Made by a program: the position numbers and the translations under genes
Notes under the pieces: generated by a model
Seen by the model: the letters and a program-made list of their open reading frames with translations, nothing else
What the model was told of the DNA's origin: nothing
Databases searched by the model: none
Assembly (NCBI RefSeq): GCF_041224425.1
Contig: NZ_JBGFGL010000080.1
Span: 532,992 to 596,991, forward strand
Source: Psychroserpens sp041224425
GTDB lineage: Bacteria > Bacteroidota > Bacteroidia > Flavobacteriales > Flavobacteriaceae
DNA length: 64,000 nucleotides
Reading direction: 5' to 3'
Shown here: positions 26,673-38,100 of the stretch, one piece after another
Layout of the letters: each line of letters starts with the position of its first letter
Position numbering within the stretch: position 1 is the first letter of the stretch

Positions 26673-29054
26673 TTACTTAAACGTAAACCCAGTAGAAAAC
26701 TTAAACACAAAGTTGTCGCTAGATTTTGGCAAGTTATGATATCCATAGCGGTAGAAACCTCCTACACCAAAACTAAAATAGCCCATATTCATCATCGGAA
26801 ATTTTAATAAGTTTCGCAATTCAAGTCCAGTTTCCAAGAATAATTCTTGTTTTGTAGAAAACCTGATGTTCTGATGATGTTCTGGATGCGCCAAATCGCC
26901 AATACCTATGTTGTTGTGTAAAACAATTTCAGGAGTAAAATAGCCTTTGTTATTAAAAAGCGTTCCAAAGTTATGTTCGGTAAAAAGGTGTACATAGCGA
27001 TCTGATAAAAATTCATAAGGTTGAACGGTTTGAAAATAGTTGTTGAATACATAAGGCAATCCATCATCAAAACTACCCTCACCTGTGAATAATTGTCCGT
27101 AAGGCACTGACGAATCGATATAGCCAGCATCGATTCTATAACTCATTTTACCTAAGCCTTTTATCCTGAAACTATCGTCCATGGTAAATTGGATTTTATT
27201 ATAGCTAAAATCACTCCCAAAAAGATTAGAAAAACCTCTGGTATAATTGAGATTGAAAACAGGGTCATCACTGTCTAGCCTGAATACTGAATTAAACATA
27301 TTGGTCAGCTTTTCATTGACAAAATAGCGCAATCCGATATGAAGTTCGGTAGTGTTGTATTGAGTTACAACTCCAGAGCCATTATTATATTGGTAATTGT
27401 AAAGCGGTGTTGTTTTCGCTCTAGTAATTCCAACGCTCCAATCAATATTTCGGAATAATTTCATATCAGTTTTAAAATCAAAACTTTCAATTTTGTCCAT
27501 TCGCTCAGCAATAAGATTTCTGAAATTAAATAAAGTAAGGGATCGGTCTGAAAATGGACGTCCAACTTCCTTTAAATTATTTTCATAGGAAAAGGTAAGG
27601 GAAATGTCTTTTTTACTTGGTACATCATATTCTATACTCCCTCCATATTTCCATTCGGAATCTTTAAAACCATAACCTGCAAATCCACCTAAGGAAACAT
27701 TTTCAAATAGGTCATCATTGGTATATAGACCTAATCCAAGCCTTAAGTTTTCATGCTTGTTTACAATCAAGGATTTGGAAATATCAATATCTACATATTT
27801 TAACGGAATTTTACCCTTGCTCAAGTCTGCTGAAAGTGTTGCTATTTTGTCAAAATTTAATTTATCACCAATACTGTCAATGATTTTATAGGTTTGGGTC
27901 TCCTTTATGCTCAAGGTGTCACGTCTGGCAGATTTCCAGAAAATGGAATCCTTTTGCGTGGCTTTTTTTTGAACACCTAACGGAAGTACAGAAAAGTCCT
28001 TTTTATCCAGTAAAGGATTTAGGTCAATATCCGATAAATAACTTTTTCCAACATATCTAAATACCCCAAAACTTTCTTTGAAGGTTCCAGAGTCATCGCC
28101 TATATCAATTTGAAAGTTCAACTGTTCTGGAAACCATTGTGTTTCTTCTAAATAGTTGTATTTTTGTTGAATGGCAACTGTAATACGTCCCGAATTATAT
28201 GTGGTTGCATCAACACTTTGTACCGCATAGGTATTCGAGTTGATATATACCAATCCCTTTAAACCTTCAAAATTTCTATTGGCATTGGGTTCAAATGAAA
28301 TGGCAAAAATGGTATCCTTACCTCTTAAGTATTCATCCTCAATTTTGAATTTGTATTTCTTGGTACTTCCTTTTGAAATCGGATTCAGGTAATCGGTTTC
28401 AAATAAGTTGATGTATTCCTCATAAAAAGAAAACGGTTGCAAAGCGTTGGCAAGTACAGCAAATTGAGGAGATTTGAAGCCTGATGATCGGGTTGCAATG
28501 ATACTGTCCTCTGAAAATCCAGGTTTCATGTGTTTATGCTTAGCAACGGTTTCAGTAATGAAGAGGTACGATTTATCAAAGAACTCTCCAATTTCATTTA
28601 ACGTATCTTCCTTTACTTCTATGCCTTCTGTGTCGATAAAGATCTTGTCGTATGAGGTATAAGTGAAGGCATTTAAGCGTTCAGGATTGTTGATGTCTTT
28701 GTTTTTAACAGCATTTCTAATGATGCGATGCGCAGGGTTTTCATTTGAATTGATCACCACTTCATCCAAAGCACTGATTTTTTGTTGTAGACGAATCACA
28801 TTTGTTTTAAGATCGTTTATGTTCAGTGTTTGCGATTCATAACCTATATAGCTAATGGTGATTTTTTTGACATCTGATGGAATTTTAAATAAACCATCAA
28901 TATCACTTATGGTACCACTGTAAACATCATCGTTGAAAATAATATTTGCAAAGGCAACAGGTGTATTGTCAGACTGGTCAACGATTTTGAAAGTTTTGCT
29001 GTTTTGCGAAAAACTAAGAAAAGAGAGAAGGAAAATGAGAAAAGATAGTTTCAT
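26673..29054 (-). CDS. DUF5686 outer-membrane protein with CarboxypepD_reg domain
   Basis: Outer-membrane protein of 793 residues. Signal peptide (MKLSFLIFLLSFLSFSQ), then a CarboxypepD_reg-like domain (about residues 20-95: NTPVAFANIIFNDDVYSGTI, ITISYIGYESQTL), then the DUF5686 region (KISALDEVVINSNENPAHRI, IIRNAVKNKDINNP), and a C-terminal barrel ending FKFSTGFTFK. The family is found in nearly every Bacteroidota genome, often in several copies, and its function is unknown; no plug domain or TonB box is seen. It converges on the sugar locus, separated by 17 bases, and is divergent from maeB. Confidence 0.82.
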   Translation of the reverse strand: MKLSFLIFLLSFLSFSQNSKTFKIVDQSDNTPVAFANIIFNDDVYSGTISDIDGLFKIPSDVKKITISYIGYESQTLNINDLKTNVIRLQQKISALDEVVINSNENPAHRIIRNAVKNKDINNPERLNAFTYTSYDKIFIDTEGIEVKEDTLNEIGEFFDKSYLFITETVAKHKHMKPGFSEDSIIATRSSGFKSPQFAVLANALQPFSFYEEYINLFETDYLNPISKGSTKKYKFKIEDEYLRGKDTIFAISFEPNANRNFEGLKGLVYINSNTYAVQSVDATTYNSGRITVAIQQKYNYLEETQWFPEQLNFQIDIGDDSGTFKESFGVFRYVGKSYLSDIDLNPLLDKKDFSVLPLGVQKKATQKDSIFWKSARRDTLSIKETQTYKIIDSIGDKLNFDKIATLSADLSKGKIPLKYVDIDISKSLIVNKHENLRLGLGLYTNDDLFENVSLGGFAGYGFKDSEWKYGGSIEYDVPSKKDISLTFSYENNLKEVGRPFSDRSLTLFNFRNLIAERMDKIESFDFKTDMKLFRNIDWSVGITRAKTTPLYNYQYNNGSGVVTQYNTTELHIGLRYFVNEKLTNMFNSVFRLDSDDPVFNLNYTRGFSNLFGSDFSYNKIQFTMDDSFRIKGLGKMSYRIDAGYIDSSVPYGQLFTGEGSFDDGLPYVFNNYFQTVQPYEFLSDRYVHLFTEHNFGTLFNNKGYFTPEIVLHNNIGIGDLAHPEHHQNIRFSTKQELFLETGLELRNLLKFPMMNMGYFSFGVGGFYRYGYHNLPKSSDNFVFKFSTGFTFK

Positions 29055-29190
29055 AATTAATTGACGGTTTATTATCTAGACGCTTATTTTAAAATAATGG
29101 TTGCCTGAATGACAAAAAATGTAAATTATTTATTGGAAATTACTTTAAACTCGATGTTAGATTTTAAGCATGGCTTTGCATTAAAACCGT

Positions 29191-29198
29191 TACATTTG
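29191..29198 (+). promoter_or_regulatory. -7 element of maeB promoter
   Basis: TACATTTG, an exact TAnnTTTG, about 46 bases before the maeB ATG. No clear -33 TTG at the usual spacing. Confidence 0.45.
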
Positions 29199-29244
29199 TA
29201 TCAAATATTATTGAAATTAAACTATTGATCTAACAAGCCATTTC

Positions 29245-31539
29245 ATGAGCAAACAAAGTAAACGAAGAGCAGCCTTACTATATCACGCCAAGCCAAAACC
29301 AGGAAAAATACAAGTGGTGCCTACAAAAAAGTACGCTACCCAACGTGATTTGTCTTTAGCTTATTCTCCTGGAGTAGCTGAGCCATGCTTAGAAATTGAA
29401 AAGGATAAGAACAATGCTTATAAATATACAGCCAAAGGTAATTTGGTTGCTGTAATTTCTAATGGAACAGCTGTATTGGGATTAGGTAATATTGGTCCTG
29501 AAGCTTCTAAACCGGTTATGGAAGGTAAAGGCTTGCTTTTTAAAATTTTTGCAGATATAGATGTTTTTGATATTGAAGTAGATACAGAAGATGTTGAAGA
29601 GTTTATTCAAACGGTTAAGAACATTGCTCCAACATTTGGAGGCATCAATCTTGAGGATATCAAAGCACCTGAAGCTTTTGAAATTGAAAGACGACTTAAG
29701 GAAGAACTGGATATACCAGTTATGCATGACGATCAGCATGGTACTGCAATTATATCTGCAGCGGCTTTGTTGAATGCTTTGGAAATAGCTGAAAAAAACA
29801 TCGAAGAGGTTAAAATAGTAGTTAGTGGTGCAGGAGCAGCGGCCATTTCATGTTCGCGACTCTATCAATCATGTGGTGCTAAGCAAGAAAATATGGTCAT
29901 GTTAGACAGTAAAGGTGTGATTCGTAAAGATCGGGAAAACCTTACCTCACAAAAAGCAGAGTTTGCTACCTCCAGAAATATTGATACGCTTGATGAAGCT
30001 ATGAAAGAAGCCGATGTGTTTATCGGATTATCAATGGCTGATATCGTGACGCCTGAAATGTTGAAAACAATGGCTAAAAATCCTATTGTTTTTGCCATGG
30101 CAAATCCAGACCCTGAGATTTCCTATCAATTAGCGATTGATACTAGAGATGATATCATTATGGCCACAGGACGAAGCGATCATCCAAATCAGGTGAATAA
30201 TGTCCTCGGATTTCCATTTATTTTTAGAGGAGCTTTAGACGTTAGAGCAACGAAAATAAATGAAGAGATGAAAATGGCTGCAGTGAAAGCTTTAGCCGAA
30301 TTGGCAAAGGAACCGGTTCCAGAGCAAGTGAATATTGCTTATGGAGAAACAAAATTGACTTTTGGTAGAGATTACATCATTCCGAAGCCTTTTGATCCGA
30401 GACTTATTTCTACCGTTCCTCTAGCAGTTGCAAAAGCGGCTATGGAAAGTGGTGCAAGCAAGGAGCCTATAGAAAATTGGCAGAAATATGAAGAAGAACT
30501 ATTAGAACGCTCAGGTTCTGACAATAAAATTGTGAGATTACTTCACAATCGTGCAAAATTAAACCCGAAACGTGTTGTGTTTGCTGAAGCTGATCACTTA
30601 GATGTCCTCAAAGCTGCCCAGTTTGTCTATGATGAAGGTATTGCCATTCCTATATTGCTAGGAAGACGAGATACCATTTTAAAGCTTATGGAAGAAATCG
30701 AGTTTGAAGCTGACCTTAGTATTATCGATCCCAAATCTGATGAAGAACTCGAACATAAGAACTACTATGCTAAAGTATTTTGGAAAAAGCAAAAACGTAA
30801 AGGCATTACATTATATGCAGCTGAACAATTGATGCGAGAACGCAACTATTTTGCGGCAATGATGATTAATGAAGGTGATGCTGATGCCTTGGTTACTGGT
30901 TTTTCTAGAAGCTACCCTTCAGTAGTGAAGCCTATGCTTCAGTTGATTGGTTTGGCGCCTGGAGCAACTCGAATAGCAACAACAAATGTCATGATGACGC
31001 AACGCGGACCAATGTTCTTAAGTGATACGTCAATTAATATCAATCCATCAGCAAATGATTTAAAACGCATTGCCCAAATGACGGCCAAAGTGGTGAAGAT
31101 GTTTGGTATGGAACCGGTTATGGCCATGATTTCCTACTCAAACTTTGGGTCTTCAAAAGACCAAACAGCGACCAAAGTTCGTGAAGCTGTAGATTACCTT
31201 CATAGGCGTCATCCTGACTTATCTGTAGATGGAGAATTGCAAACCGATTTTGCTCTAAATAGCGAAATGCTACAAGATATTTTTCCATTTTCTAAATTGG
31301 CTGGAAAAAAGGTTAACACACTTATTTTTCCTAATCTTGAATCGGCTAATATTACCTATAAGTTACTTAAGGAATTGAATAAAGCAGATTCTATTGGACC
31401 AATTATGATGGGCATGAGAAAACCAGTTCATATTCTTCAATTAGATGCTAGTGTAGAAGAGATTATCAATATGACGGCCATTGCAGTAATTGACGCTCAG
31501 CAGAAGGAAAAAATCGAAATAGAACGCCTTAAACATTAG
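29245..31539 (+). CDS. maeB: NADP-dependent malic enzyme (MaeB type, with phosphotransacetylase-like domain)
   Basis: Oxidative decarboxylation of malate to pyruvate with NADP. 764 residues, the long two-domain form: malic enzyme domain (about 1-420; YSPGVAEPCLEIEKDKNNAY, MHDDQHGTAIISAAALLNAL, VVSGAGAAAISCSRLY) and a C-terminal phosphotransacetylase-like domain (about 440-760) thought to be regulatory, for example by acetyl-CoA. It stands alone with its own promoter, upstream of ruvA. It would supply pyruvate and NADPH in cells growing on organic acids or amino acids. Confidence 0.96.
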   Translation: MSKQSKRRAALLYHAKPKPGKIQVVPTKKYATQRDLSLAYSPGVAEPCLEIEKDKNNAYKYTAKGNLVAVISNGTAVLGLGNIGPEASKPVMEGKGLLFKIFADIDVFDIEVDTEDVEEFIQTVKNIAPTFGGINLEDIKAPEAFEIERRLKEELDIPVMHDDQHGTAIISAAALLNALEIAEKNIEEVKIVVSGAGAAAISCSRLYQSCGAKQENMVMLDSKGVIRKDRENLTSQKAEFATSRNIDTLDEAMKEADVFIGLSMADIVTPEMLKTMAKNPIVFAMANPDPEISYQLAIDTRDDIIMATGRSDHPNQVNNVLGFPFIFRGALDVRATKINEEMKMAAVKALAELAKEPVPEQVNIAYGETKLTFGRDYIIPKPFDPRLISTVPLAVAKAAMESGASKEPIENWQKYEEELLERSGSDNKIVRLLHNRAKLNPKRVVFAEADHLDVLKAAQFVYDEGIAIPILLGRRDTILKLMEEIEFEADLSIIDPKSDEELEHKNYYAKVFWKKQKRKGITLYAAEQLMRERNYFAAMMINEGDADALVTGFSRSYPSVVKPMLQLIGLAPGATRIATTNVMMTQRGPMFLSDTSININPSANDLKRIAQMTAKVVKMFGMEPVMAMISYSNFGSSKDQTATKVREAVDYLHRRHPDLSVDGELQTDFALNSEMLQDIFPFSKLAGKKVNTLIFPNLESANITYKLLKELNKADSIGPIMMGMRKPVHILQLDASVEEIINMTAIAVIDAQQKEKIEIERLKH

Positions 31540-31552
31540 CAAATAAGCACCT

Positions 31553-31581
31553 TTGAAATGTAAATAATTTTATTACATTTG
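31553..31581 (+). promoter_or_regulatory. Promoter of ruvA-sprA
   Basis: TTG (31553-31555), an 18-base spacer and TACATTTG (31574-31581), matching the Bacteroidota -33/-7 layout. Predicted leader of about 17 bases to the ruvA ATG. Confidence 0.6.
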
Positions 31582-31603
31582 GGTTTTGAACCAAAGCTAT
31601 TAA

Positions 31604-32191
31604 ATGATTACGCATATTCAGGGGAGATTAGTTGAAAAAAACCCAACAGATGTTGTTATAGATTGCAATGGCGTTGGCTATCTATTAAATATCTCCTTAC
31701 ATACGTTTTCACAAATTCCTGACGAAGAAAGCCTTAAACTTTTTGCATACCTCATTGTACGAGAAGATTCGCATACCTTATACGGATTTTCATCTGTAGC
31801 TGAACGTGAAATTTTTAAACTTCTCATCTCGGTTAATGGAATTGGTGCCAGTACAGCAAGAACCATGTTGTCTTCCATTACACCACAGCAAGTTAAGGAA
31901 GCCATAGCCCATGAAGATGTAGCGTTGATTCAATCTATTAAAGGAATCGGTGCAAAGACGGCAGCAAGAGTTATTTTAGATTTAAAAGACAAGGTACTTA
32001 AGGTTTATGATTTAGATGAAAATGAAGTTTCTGTTAATAAAAACAATACGAATAAAGATGAAGCGTTATCAGCTTTAGAAGTTCTCGGATTTTCAAAAAA
32101 ACAATCCGAACGTGTTCTTGACAAATTATTGTCTGAACAACCAGATGCTAATGTAGAAACCCTTATAAAGGATGCATTAAAAAAATTATAA
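31604..32191 (+). CDS. ruvA: Holliday junction branch migration protein RuvA
   Basis: DNA-binding subunit that holds the Holliday junction for RuvB. 195 residues, normal length. The OB-fold N-terminus starts MITHIQGRLVEKNPTDVVID. Two helix-hairpin-helix motifs follow (LLISVNGIGASTARTML and LIQSIKGIGAKTAARVIL), and then a flexible linker and domain III (DEALSALEVLGFSKKQSERV). It is immediately followed by sprA, two bases downstream. This ruvA-sprA pairing recurs in Bacteroidota. Confidence 0.97.
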   Translation: MITHIQGRLVEKNPTDVVIDCNGVGYLLNISLHTFSQIPDEESLKLFAYLIVREDSHTLYGFSSVAEREIFKLLISVNGIGASTARTMLSSITPQQVKEAIAHEDVALIQSIKGIGAKTAARVILDLKDKVLKVYDLDENEVSVNKNNTNKDEALSALEVLGFSKKQSERVLDKLLSEQPDANVETLIKDALKKL

Positions 32192-32193
32192 AT

Positions 32194-35100
32194 TTGAGCT
32201 CAACAACTAACTATACTTTACTTATATCTTTACGACGTATTTTCCTGCTACCGATGATGGTTTTGGTCAGTTTTATTACCAATGCCCAACAAAACCCTTC
32301 AAGTCAAGATAGTACAAAAACAGGATTTGCATTAGGAAGTATGTCCATGCCTAATCCTCAAAGCATCGTTTCAAAGTACACTTACGACCCTGTCACAGAT
32401 CGTTATATCTACACTGAAAAAGTAGGCGAGTTCAATATCAATTACCCAATTATCTTAACACCAGCTGAATATCAAAGACTTGTGTTGTTAGAACAGCAAA
32501 AGTTATATTACAAACAGAAAATTGATGCGGCTGACGGTAAAAAAGAGGGTACTGAAGAGGAACAGAAAAACTTGTTGCCTGAATTCTACATTAACTCAGG
32601 CTTTTTTGAAACACTCTTTGGGGGCAATACCATAGAAGTCATTCCCCAAGGTTCTGTGGAAATGGACTTAGGCGTGTTGTTTACGAAGCAAGATAATCCT
32701 ACATTTTCACCAAGAAACCGAAGCAATTTCACATTTGATTTTGATCAACGTATCAGTTTGAGTTTGCTAGGTAAAGTGGGAACGCGTTTACAGGTTACAG
32801 CAAATTACGATACGGAGTCCACTTTCGATTTTCAAAATTTGGTAAAGTTAGAATACACGCCTACAGAAGATGATATTGTTAGGAAAATAGAAGTTGGTAA
32901 CGTAGCAATGCCGTTAAACAGTTCGTTGATTACAGGAGCTCAAAGTCTTTTTGGTGTTAAAACTGAATTACAATTCGGCAAAACAAGAGTTACTGCTATT
33001 TTTTCTGAACAACGATCGCAGTCACAATCTGTAGTTGCTCAAGGAGGTGGAACTTTAGAGGAATTTGAGTTTTTTGTTAGGGATTACGATGAAAACAGAC
33101 ACTACTTTCTATCACAATACTTTAGAAATAACTATGATGAAGCCATGCTTCGTTATCCGTTTATAAATAACAATATTCAAATAACTAGAATCGAGGTTTG
33201 GGTAACAAATAGGAGCAATCAAACAGATAATGTTAGAAACATTGCTGCGTTTCAAGATTTAGGGGAGTCTGATGTCATAGGTTTAGACAATGCACCTCCT
33301 GGATTTGTGAATGTAGGCGCTAACCAACCACCAGACAACTCAAATAATGATTTTGATCCAACAAATATTGCGGGTCCTGGTTCTCTTTTGTCACCATTGG
33401 TTAGAGATATTACTACGGTGGAACAAGGGATTTTGGTTCCAGCGAATGAAGGGTTTGATTTTGGTAAACTTGAAAATGCGAGAAAGCTTATTCAAGGATC
33501 AGATTATCAAGTGCAAAATCAATTGGGATACATTTCCTTGAACCAAAGACTTCTGAACGATGAGATCTTAGCCGTGGCATTTCAATATACTATTGGTGGT
33601 GAAGTGTATCAAGTAGGTGAATTTGCCAATGATGGAATCAATTCTATTGCAACCAATAGTGATGATGACCAAGATGGAATTCCAAATGATGCCGATGTTG
33701 ATGTCAATGGTGATGGTACTCCAGATAATGGAACCGATACAGATGGTGATGGTATTAATGATAATGCCGATGCTGATGTTAATGGCGATGGTGTCGTCGA
33801 TAACGGAACAGATACCAACGCTGATGGGATTAATGATAGCTTTATTGTTGCTGAAGGCTCCACCCAAAGTCTCGTATTGAAAATGTTGAAAAGTCCAATC
33901 ACAAATGTAGAAGAACCAATTTGGGACTTGATGATGAAGAACATTTATGACACTGGAGCATTTCAACTAGAGCAAGAAGATTTTAGATTAAACATTTTTT
34001 ATACAGAAGCATCGCCTTTAAACTATATTTCTCCAGTTAGGGATGCTAATGGTAACATTTTGGAGTCTTTCCCTGCATTTGATAACAATACGCCTTTTGA
34101 TAACACTGATGATGGAGAAATTGTTGATACGCCTTTGATTCGACTATTTCATTTAGACCGATTAAACTTCAATAACGATCCGCAAGCAGGAGGTGACGGA
34201 TTTTTTGATTATGTGCCAGGCATGACTGTCATTCCTCAAAATGGAAAGATCGTTTTTACTAAGGTTGAGCCTTTTGGACGTTACTTATTTGATGTACTTG
34301 ATAATGATGGGAACCCAAATAACAATGCTATAGATTACGAACAAGAAACCTATACCAACCTTAACCAAGAGAAATACGTTTACGATATTCTCTATAAGTC
34401 TACTAAAATTGCTGCTTTAGACGAAGCTGAAAAGAACAAATTTCAAATAAAGGGTCGATACAAATCTTCTGGTGGTGATGGAATTCCATTAGGAGCATTT
34501 AATGTTCCAAGGGGTTCAGTCGTCGTAACCGCTGGAGGACGAACTTTAGTAGAAGGTGTTGATTACACGGTTAACTATCAAATTGGTCGTGTTCAAATTT
34601 TAGATGAAGCCTTAAAAGCATCCAATATTCCAATCAATGTTTCTGTCGAAAACAATGCTATTTTTGGTCAACAAACTCGACGATTTACAGGTGTTAATGT
34701 CGAACATCAATTCAATGAAAATTTTGTATTGGGAGCTACCTTATTAAACTTGAATGAACGTCCAATTACCCAAAAAGCCAATTACAATACAGAGCCCATC
34801 AACAATACCATCTTTGGGTTTAATGGAAATTATTCAACGGAAGTCCCATTCCTAACCCGTTTGGTGAATAAGCTGCCTAATGTTGATACTGATGTGCCAT
34901 CTAATGTTTCCGTTCGTGGTGAATTCGCTTATTTGAAACCAGGAGCTCCAAAAGGAACAGACTTCAATAATGAAGCGACAGCTTATGTTGACGATTTTGA
35001 AGGGACTCAAGGTGCTATCGATTTATTATCGCCTTTATCTTGGTTCTTATCCAGTAGACCAAGACAATTGGGTAGATCTTATCCAGGTTTTGGTGGTGAG

Positions 35101-38100
35101 GATGAAAACGGTATTCAAAATGGTTTCGATAGAGCGTTTTTGAACTGGTATACTATTGATCCGATTTTCTACAGTAATCAACGTCCAGGAGGTATTACTG
35201 ATGACGACGTGTCTAATTTATATACCAGACGTGTTTTTATTGATGAGGTATTTCCAGAAATTGATATAGCTCAAGGACAACAAACGGTTATCAATACATT
35301 GGATTTAGCATATTATCCAACAGAACGTGGACCATATAACTATGATCCCTCTGCTACCAACGGTGTTCTTAACGCCAATAACAGTTGGGCTGGGATTACC
35401 AGACAAATTACATCAACCGATTTTGAACAGGCCAATGTAGAGTATATTGATTTTTGGGTTCAAGATCCTTTTTTAGATGATATTGCGCCAGCTAATGGAG
35501 GGAAATTATTTATCAACCTAGGAAATATTTCTGAGGATGTTCTAAAGGATGGAAAAAAACAATATGAGAATGGTTTACCTGAAAGCGGTAATATCAGCGA
35601 TTTGGTTCCAACAAGTTATAACACTGTCGTACCTCGAAATCAATCGTTGATCTATACGTTTTCAACGTCTGGACAAGAGCGAACAAATCAAGATGTTGGT
35701 TATGATGGTTATGACGATAACGAAGAGGCCACATTAATTCCTAATGGAGCTGCATTTGGACCTGACCCTTCAAATGATAATTATACCTACTACCTCAATA
35801 CAGACGGAGATATTTTCGAACGCTATAAACGCTATAACGGACTTCAAGGAAACTCTCCAGATGTCTTTACCGACACCAATAGAGGATCGACCGCACAACC
35901 TGATGTTGAAGATATCAATAGAGATAACACCATGAATACTATTGATAGTTATTTTCAATATGAAATTGATGTAACACCTACATCTCTTAATATCAATAAC
36001 CCTCAGATTAACGATATTAAAACAAGAGATGTACTGCTTCCTAATGGTCAAACAAGAGAAGTTAAATGGTACCAGTTTAGAATTCCAATCTCTGACCCAA
36101 CCGAGGCGATTGGAGGTATAACTGATATTCGTTCAGTTCGTTTTGTTAGAATGTACTTAACAGGCTTTACACAACCAAGAGTCTTGCGTTTTGCAACATT
36201 AGACTTGGTTAGAAGTGATTGGAGACGTTATACTTTAAGCCTTGATGAAGAACCAAACAATGATAACGACAATACCGATCTTAATGTAGGTGTCGTAGGT
36301 CTTCAACAAAATGATGGAAACTATGTGTTGCCTCCTGGAGTTCAGTTAGAGCAGCTCAACAACAATAACAATATCATTAGACAAAATGAGCAGTCATTAC
36401 AAGTTGAGGTTTGTGAACTGGAGCCAAGAGATTCAAGAGGTGTGTTCAAAAATATCTCTGTCGATATGCGTCAGTACAATAAACTGCGTATGTTCATTCA
36501 CGCTGAAGAAGGTGAAACAGGTAGTTTAAGTGATGGCGATTTGGTTGGTTTTATAAGAATGGGTAACGATTTTACACAAAACTATTATCAAATTGAAGTG
36601 CCTCTTCAAGTATCTTCTGGATCAGTATCTCCTGAAAGTGTTTGGCCAGAAGTCAATGAAATTAACATTGAACTTAAAGCTTTAGAACAAATAAAGTCTT
36701 TGGGTATTACTAATGGAACTTTAGCTAATGAAGACCCAACGTTTTATAACTTGGTTGATGGTGAACTTGTTGAAGTAAACGAGTTTGATCCGCATACAAT
36801 TGGTCAACAGCGTCTTGCTATTAAGGGTAATCCTAACTTTGGAGATATTAGGGTTTTAATGGTAGGATTGAAAAATCCAGATAATAATGGAATGAATGCC
36901 TGTGGAGAGGTTTGGTTTAATGAATTGCGTCTTTCCGATTTGGACAATGAAGGTGGTTGGGCTGCAGTAGCTGCTTTGGATGCTAATTTTGCAGACTTTG
37001 CAGACATTAGTGCTACAGGTAGAAAAAGTACGATTGGATTTGGTTCCGTAGAACAAAGACCTAATGAACGAAGCCGAGAAGATGTACAACAATACGATGT
37101 AGTAACCAATATGAATTTAGGGCAATTACTGCCTAAAAAATGGGGTATTCAAATTCCTTTTAATTATGGTATCGGAGAAGAGGTCATCACTCCAGAATAC
37201 GATGAGTTTTATCGTGATATTAAACTTGAAACCCAACTGGAAAACACCAATAATCGAGACTCAATTTTAAATGTCAACGAAAGCTATACCAAAAGGCAAA
37301 GCATTAACTTCATTGGTGTTAGAAAGAATAGAACTACAGATAAAACACCTCGATTCTATGATGTGGAAAATCTAACCTTTAATTATTCTTATAACAAAAC
37401 TGAGCATCGCGATTTTGAGATCGAGAATTCTTTGGACCAAAATGTGAGAGCAGGTGTTAACTACAACTATAGTTTCCAACCAATGAATATTGAGCCGTTT
37501 AAAAAGAACGACTCTCTATTTAGAGGCAAATACTGGAAAATCTTAAAAGATTTCAATTTCAATCCAATCCCAACCAGCTTTTCCGTTAATACAGATATCA
37601 TCAGGCAGTTTAATAAACAGAAGTTTAGAGAAGTTGATCTAACAGGTGATAATATCGGGTTACAGGAATTGTTCAGAAGAAATTATAATTTCAACCTTCA
37701 ATATGTTATAAATTACAACCTGACAAAGGCTTTGAGCTTAAACTTTACTGCCTCTAATCAGAATATTGTAAGGAACTATTTTATTAATGATGTTATAAAT
37801 GGAAGACAAGATCCGAGTCTCGATGTTTGGGATGGCTTCTTTGATCTAGGGGATCCTAATATTCAAAACCAGCAGCTTCAGATAAACTATGAGATTCCGT
37901 TGTACAAAATTCCAACTTTAAGTTTCCTGAGAGCTACCTATTCATACACAGGAGATTTCCAATGGCAAAAGGGTTCTGACCTAAATCAAAATTTGGAGAT
38001 ACGAGATGTTGATAACCCAGATATCATCAGAAGTTATAATCTTGGTAATTCAATTCAAAATGCCAATACCCATAACATCAATTCCACATTAAACATGGAA

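Noticed and set aside
33568..33966. Overlapping antisense and alternative-frame reading frames in sprA
   Set aside because: They come from the repetitive Asp-rich calcium-binding repeat, whose simple DNA lacks stops in several frames; no start context or family resemblance.
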